Translations under genes and position numbers: made by a program
Shown: one piece after another, positions 60,283 to 64,000 of the stretch
How the letters are laid out: every line of letters starts with the position of its first letter
Numbering within the stretch: position 1 is the stretch's first letter
Source: Bimuria novae-zelandiae CBS 107.79
Taxonomy: Eukaryota > Ascomycota > Dothideomycetes > Pleosporales > Didymosphaeriaceae
Assembly (NCBI GenBank): GCA_010015655.1
Contig: ML976689.1
Location: forward strand, 552,294 to 616,293
DNA: 64,000 nt
Direction: 5' to 3'
The notes under the pieces: generated by a model
What the model was told of the DNA's origin: nothing
Database searches by the model: none
The model's input: only the letters and a program-made list of their open reading frames with translations

Positions 60283-61317
60283 CTAAGGGAAGTACTCACT
60301 GTCGTTATCGGGCAGTTCGTTATCTGGCTGAGAATCAGAAATGAAAATGGGCTTGGTGGCTTCAAAACCAACCTGAGCAGAAGGATCAGCTTCAATTTGG
60401 TCGTCATCCATCGTGTCGACGTCCAAATTCGCCCTAGACTCTGCATCGGACTCCGGAGGGTACCTACAATCCTTTGCTCCGCACCGACACGTATCGCCTG
60501 GGTTGAAGTAATCCGTACCATAATCGATGGTGATCTCCTCGCCCTTAGCAATCGGCTCTGTGGTGATAACATACAGGACCCTCCTACACATGCCAACGCG
60601 TCCAACGACAAACTCGGCGTTGGCGTTGCACGAGTGGTTCGTAAAACGTAACCACGAGCTTTCATGTTTCGTGTCAATGGTGCACTTGGGCTGATGGGGG
60701 GTCAATTCGCCCTTGATGCGGCGCCACTCGCCCATGTAAATCTCCGCGTAGTACGCCTCGTCGTCAGAAGTACACATGCTCTTCGTAATAAGCTCGCCAA
60801 TCAACTCACCGAGAACCGTTCTCTTCTTTAAGCCGGTCCGCGCAAAAGTGGCATAACCCTTGTCCGGGGTGAGCGAGATGCAGATTTTATTGATCCAGAA
60901 ATTTCGCATCACGGCTACCCAGGTTGGATAGTCGCACTCAAACGGGGCGTTGTTTTCGCCGCAGACGTAGCAGTGTTCCTCCTTTGCAGGAGTGCCGAGG
61001 TCGTCAGCGCTGGTTGGTGGCCAAGCGCCACCGTAGTACCGTGGCTTCTTTACAATCTTCCATTTACAAGCGTCGAAGGTATTCTCTTGCAGAACGGTGG
61101 GCTGAAGAGTCTTTCCGCCTGTAGTCTGCTTGACTAGCGCGATGGGGACGCCTTTATCGTCCTGATAGAAGAAATGGATGCCAGCGAGCGTTGGGTCCGT
61201 GTATAGTCGGGTCAGTCCTGCTCCAAGAGTTCTAGTGGACTTACGAGCCGCCTTTCGAACGCGCGAGACAATCCGCTTTTGGGACACCTTCGTGTAAGTG
61301 GGCTTAGAGGGAGCCAT
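60283..61317 (-). CDS. SET-domain protein, probable lysine methyltransferase
   Basis: A single exon encodes 344 aa from ATG 61317. The first 35 residues are very basic (SRVRKAARKSTRT) and could act in nuclear import or DNA binding. A Cys pair CYVCGENNAPFEC (116-128) looks like a small zinc-binding insert. The SET core covers about 148-268: KGYATFARTGLKKRTVLGEL, RFTNHSCNANAEF with the NHSC motif (227-230), and AKGEEITIDYG with the catalytic-site Tyr. A post-SET-like CRCGAKDC (278-284) follows, then an acidic tail. S-adenosylmethionine-dependent lysine methylation is expected; the substrate cannot be told from sequence. The subfamily is not obvious (not Set1, Set2 or Dim-5 by domain layout). 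Confidence 0.85.
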   Translation of the reverse strand: MAPSKPTYTKVSQKRIVSRVRKAARKSTRTLGAGLTRLYTDPTLAGIHFFYQDDKGVPIALVKQTTGGKTLQPTVLQENTFDACKWKIVKKPRYYGGAWPPTSADDLGTPAKEEHCYVCGENNAPFECDYPTWVAVMRNFWINKICISLTPDKGYATFARTGLKKRTVLGELIGELITKSMCTSDDEAYYAEIYMGEWRRIKGELTPHQPKCTIDTKHESSWLRFTNHSCNANAEFVVGRVGMCRRVLYVITTEPIAKGEEITIDYGTDYFNPGDTCRCGAKDCRYPPESDAESRANLDVDTMDDDQIEADPSAQVGFEATKPIFISDSQPDNELPDNDSEYFP

Positions 61318-61615
61318 CTTTCTATGTTGTAAAAAACTCCTAAGCGTATTGGGTTCTAAGTTGAGAACCTCTTGTTGCCATTTAGGTCCTTTACAAGACG
61401 TTTCGAGAGTATGTATTGTTGTGAAATGGTTTAGGATGCCGACAGGTCGTACTTTCACAATGCATATAAAATTTTCACAGCGCGGCGAATCAATCACCTG
61501 CAGCTGTCCAGAAGCCTTAACTGATTGTGAGGGTTTTATTACATTATGGAGTCACAATATATAGGTAGCAGCCAAACAAGTGGTGAAACATACCTGTACC
61601 GACAAGAGATACTGT
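61318..61615. other. Intergenic between IML1 and the SET gene
   Basis: About 300 bp: 3' flank of IML1 and promoter of the SET gene, both on the minus strand. No element recognised. Confidence 0.6.
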
Positions 61616-64000
61616 CTAAGTCGTCCCTCCACTCGATTGACTATCCGACCTCTTCGGCAAGATCGTCTCTTCGAAAGCGAGACTTCTCCTCCTCGCGCCC
61701 ATTGCTCCAAGAAGACTGGGTCTCATGCTACCACTAGCTGTATTCGTGCCTCCATCTTCGTTTCCTTGTCTTCGACCTGCGATAGTACTTCCACCGCTAA
61801 CCACGCTTCCACTCAGTGACCACCCGCTGTTAGCTGGACTTGCACCTTGAATACTAATCGCAGGTGGTAGACCCAGTGCCGGAATATTGTTATCGAGGAC
61901 GGGGAGTATGCGTGGAGACGGCGAGGGAAGTGGTGCCTGCTTGAATGCTTCGGTAGCATAGAAAGCTTGCAGCAGAGTAGTGTTTGAACAAAACGCTTCA
62001 ACCTCGTCTTTGATCTGCTCCGGAGCCTTTGTCGAAGCGGCGGGCGCGGAAGCCGCGGTGGTAGGTGTAGGAGTTGCAGAAGATTTATCCTGCAGCGCAG
62101 TGTGAAGAAGACTGGAGTCCTGTACTGGACGAGCAAGAGGACTTGAGAAGGGCGATCGATGCGGATTCGCGCGTTCGGCTGGGGTTGTAGGCATGCGGTC
62201 TTTGTCATTGACTGCTCGCTTGTGTTCGTATGGATCAGTCGGTCGGAACCTGCTCGTGTCTTTCGCACGGTTGTGTGCCAGGCGGTTCGCCAAGAGCGCG
62301 AAATTGCCATCGTGCAGAATTTGTGCAAGAAGCGTACCGCTCTTGTGAATAAACTGTGTATACTTGTAGTCCGGACTGCCCCATGAGTACGCCACTTCGA
62401 CATCACTCGGAAAAGAGTCAGCAGCTTCAAGGTCCAACACGAAATTGAGTCTGCGCAACAGAGCTTTGTGATATGCAAACTTGTCATTATTAGGAAACTG
62501 TGGTGAGAGATGGGAAGAATCCCAACTAGCGTCGGGCTGCGCAGAAGGAGGCTGGAGAGCTAATTCGACGATGTAGGGTGAGCGGAAGGGATGGTGGTCG
62601 GCAATGTTCGATGCTTCAGCAATCGGGACCTCGACAAGCTTCAAACCGTACTTTTCGACGCTGGTAGCCCAGGAGACAATGGCGTCCTCGATCAACTTGG
62701 CCGTAACATTCATCCAATCGATGCGTATGTGGTAGCAGTTGTCCGGATTTGACAAACGATCGTAGTGTAAGGAGATGATTTCTGGGCGATATGAACGCTT
62801 GCGAGGATCCACGTCATAGCGCATCACACGCGACAGCAAAACCTTACGTTTGGGTGTGCCAGTGCGAGTCGGTGTCTTTTCTCCGTCTTTTTCAGAATCT
62901 CCACTTGACGATTCACTGGTGCTAGGCCGTGAACGTAGGCTTCGTGAAGTCAATGGAGAAGTGCGGGGGCCATCAGAAAGAGGCGTAGACGGAACGGATC
63001 GATCGGTCTTACGCATGCCAAACCAGCTACTCCTCGACTCTGGTCGCGGCGCACGATATTCGGGTGCGATTGAATAGAAAAAATTCCCGTCGCGAAATGC
63101 GTGACGTTTCTGTACATGATGGAAGAGACCTCTCTTCATGAGTTGGTTTCCCAGGTCTACAGCTTCGTCGCGTGTTTCAACATCCTTGAAATTGGAAAGC
63201 AACCAACTCGTAAGATCGAAGCCCAAGAAGCAATTGTAGTGCAGTCGCATGTGCCATCTACGATCATTTATTGGGATCCCTCTGTCACTTTGAATGTCCT
63301 CAGCGAGCTTCTTGATATCGATGTTGGATGTGTTGTACTGCTCTGTCTCAGAGAAAAGAGACGTTGAGAATTCACTCTCTGTGTCGTTGATCAAAGAGTT
63401 GTCCGACCCTGCAGCAACGATTGCGGAAGGGTCACGGGTTTGATACTCAATGGCAAGTGGGTTAGGATCTTTTTGTTTCCGACTATTTGCAGCCTGGAAA
63501 TGACGCTCCTCGGGTGGAATGTAACGATATTTCTGCCAGACTTGAGTGAGCTTCCGTATGCCCTCAAGCCTAATCTCTTCTTCAGAGTCTTCAGCTAGCA
63601 TCGGCAACGGTCGTCTACTAATCGTGGGCAGCTCCACAGGTATTAGTACGAAGCGTGCCCTCCAGAACCGCAGCACCTCAGAGAACTCGTCCTGATAACC
63701 TGCCAGAAAGGTATCGATGAAATTCCAGTTGTACTCTCTTCGCGGTGGTCGGAGGATAACGTCTCGTGGCTCGTACTTGTCTTCGAATGCTGTTCGTATG
63801 TAAGGCTTATAAGGAAAAGGCGCATCGATACCAGCCGATGACTGCAGCGCTGTTGTGGGTTTGCGGCTGTATCGTTTTATTTCCACTTCACCGCCGGCAA
63901 CACAAACGAGTTGGTGAATGGTATTCCCAATACTAAGGAAAACTGTATCCCCGTCCCTAGACATGTATTCCAAATCGAAAATATTCGACAAGTCCACTTC
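61616..64000 (-). CDS. IML1: Iml1/DEPDC5, C-terminal part (GATOR1/SEACIT subunit)
   Basis: The frame is open from the window end to the TAG at 61616, about 794 codons, without introns. The N-terminal half, including the Iml1 N-terminal and central domains, lies beyond 64000; the GTG near 63997 is not a start. A DEP domain is clear near visible residues 245-325 (GFDLTSWLLSNFKDVETRDE, AVDLGNQLMKRGLFHHV, DGNFFYSI). After a Ser-rich linker comes the Iml1 C-terminal region (YHIRIDWMNVTAKLIEDAIV, YIVELAL, VAYSWGSPDYKYTQFIHKSG) and a low-complexity tail. In yeast, Iml1 with Npr2 and Npr3 forms the GTPase-activating complex for Gtr1 on the vacuole, turning TORC1 down when amino acids are short. Identification is firm from domain order. 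Confidence 0.9.
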   Translation of the reverse strand, partial: EVDLSNIFDLEYMSRDGDTVFLSIGNTIHQLVCVAGGEVEIKRYSRKPTTALQSSAGIDAPFPYKPYIRTAFEDKYEPRDVILRPPRREYNWNFIDTFLAGYQDEFSEVLRFWRARFVLIPVELPTISRRPLPMLAEDSEEEIRLEGIRKLTQVWQKYRYIPPEERHFQAANSRKQKDPNPLAIEYQTRDPSAIVAAGSDNSLINDTESEFSTSLFSETEQYNTSNIDIKKLAEDIQSDRGIPINDRRWHMRLHYNCFLGFDLTSWLLSNFKDVETRDEAVDLGNQLMKRGLFHHVQKRHAFRDGNFFYSIAPEYRAPRPESRSSWFGMRKTDRSVPSTPLSDGPRTSPLTSRSLRSRPSTSESSSGDSEKDGEKTPTRTGTPKRKVLLSRVMRYDVDPRKRSYRPEIISLHYDRLSNPDNCYHIRIDWMNVTAKLIEDAIVSWATSVEKYGLKLVEVPIAEASNIADHHPFRSPYIVELALQPPSAQPDASWDSSHLSPQFPNNDKFAYHKALLRRLNFVLDLEAADSFPSDVEVAYSWGSPDYKYTQFIHKSGTLLAQILHDGNFALLANRLAHNRAKDTSRFRPTDPYEHKRAVNDKDRMPTTPAERANPHRSPFSSPLARPVQDSSLLHTALQDKSSATPTPTTAASAPAASTKAPEQIKDEVEAFCSNTTLLQAFYATEAFKQAPLPSPSPRILPVLDNNIPALGLPPAISIQGASPANSGWSLSGSVVSGGSTIAGRRQGNEDGGTNTASGSMRPSLLGAMGARRRSLAFEETILPKRSDSQSSGGTT

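Noticed and set aside
63900..64000. Start of the IML1 protein near 63997
   Set aside because: The codon is GTG, the frame continues to the window end, and the family has a long N-terminal part before the DEP domain.

Overview
This window looks like a filamentous ascomycete chromosome, most probably Dothideomycetes/Pleosporales (inference from gene families and architecture). Genes carry short introns (46-86 bp) with GTAAGT-like donors and CTAAC/CTGAC branch points. Two compartments alternate sharply. One is gene-bearing DNA of balanced base composition. The other is extremely TA-rich DNA made of decayed transposons whose paired repeats differ mainly by C-to-T and G-to-A transitions, often CpA/TpG to TpA, the signature of repeat-induced point mutation (RIP).

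Layout. 1-3359: a RIP-damaged Ty3/Gypsy element on the minus strand, cut by the window start. 3360-6360: an LTR fragment, anonymous TA-rich DNA and a broken gene fragment with a hexanucleotide acidic tract. 6361-8658: a piggyBac-type transposase relic between 39-bp perfect inverted repeats. 8659-16130: a small island with one apparently intact SRPK-type kinase gene, a LaeA-like methyltransferase pseudogene and a broken chromodomain gene. 16131-52900: a transposon nest built in one Tad-like LINE. Its pieces rejoin across an inserted 2-kb LTR element (C), itself opened by a Gypsy element (D2), itself opened by a same-family Gypsy element in opposite orientation (D1). The same LINE was also hit by another Gypsy element (B), whose 3' LTR carries a complete Copia element, and probably by a pogo/Fot-like DNA transposon. 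Target-site duplications resolve all five LTR insertions in the nest.

52901-64000 is normal gene space: GPN2 (minus) and BUB3 (plus) share a short divergent promoter; then a caspase-fold protein (minus), a small unrecognised gene (plus), a DUF6594 membrane protein (plus), a SET-domain protein (minus) and the C-terminal part of IML1 (minus, running off the window end). Housekeeping functions here are RNA polymerase II assembly/import, the spindle checkpoint and TORC1 control by GATOR1/SEACIT. The TE block ends only about 160 bp from the GPN2 stop codon.

The main observations are the fully resolvable nested insertion history, RIP-spared patches that flank the 16-kb insertion inside the LINE, the head-to-head pair of same-family Gypsy elements, and a microsatellite with an assembly gap found in only one LTR of a pair. 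I found no clear new enzymatic system. Coordinates of decayed elements without a stated duplication are approximate.
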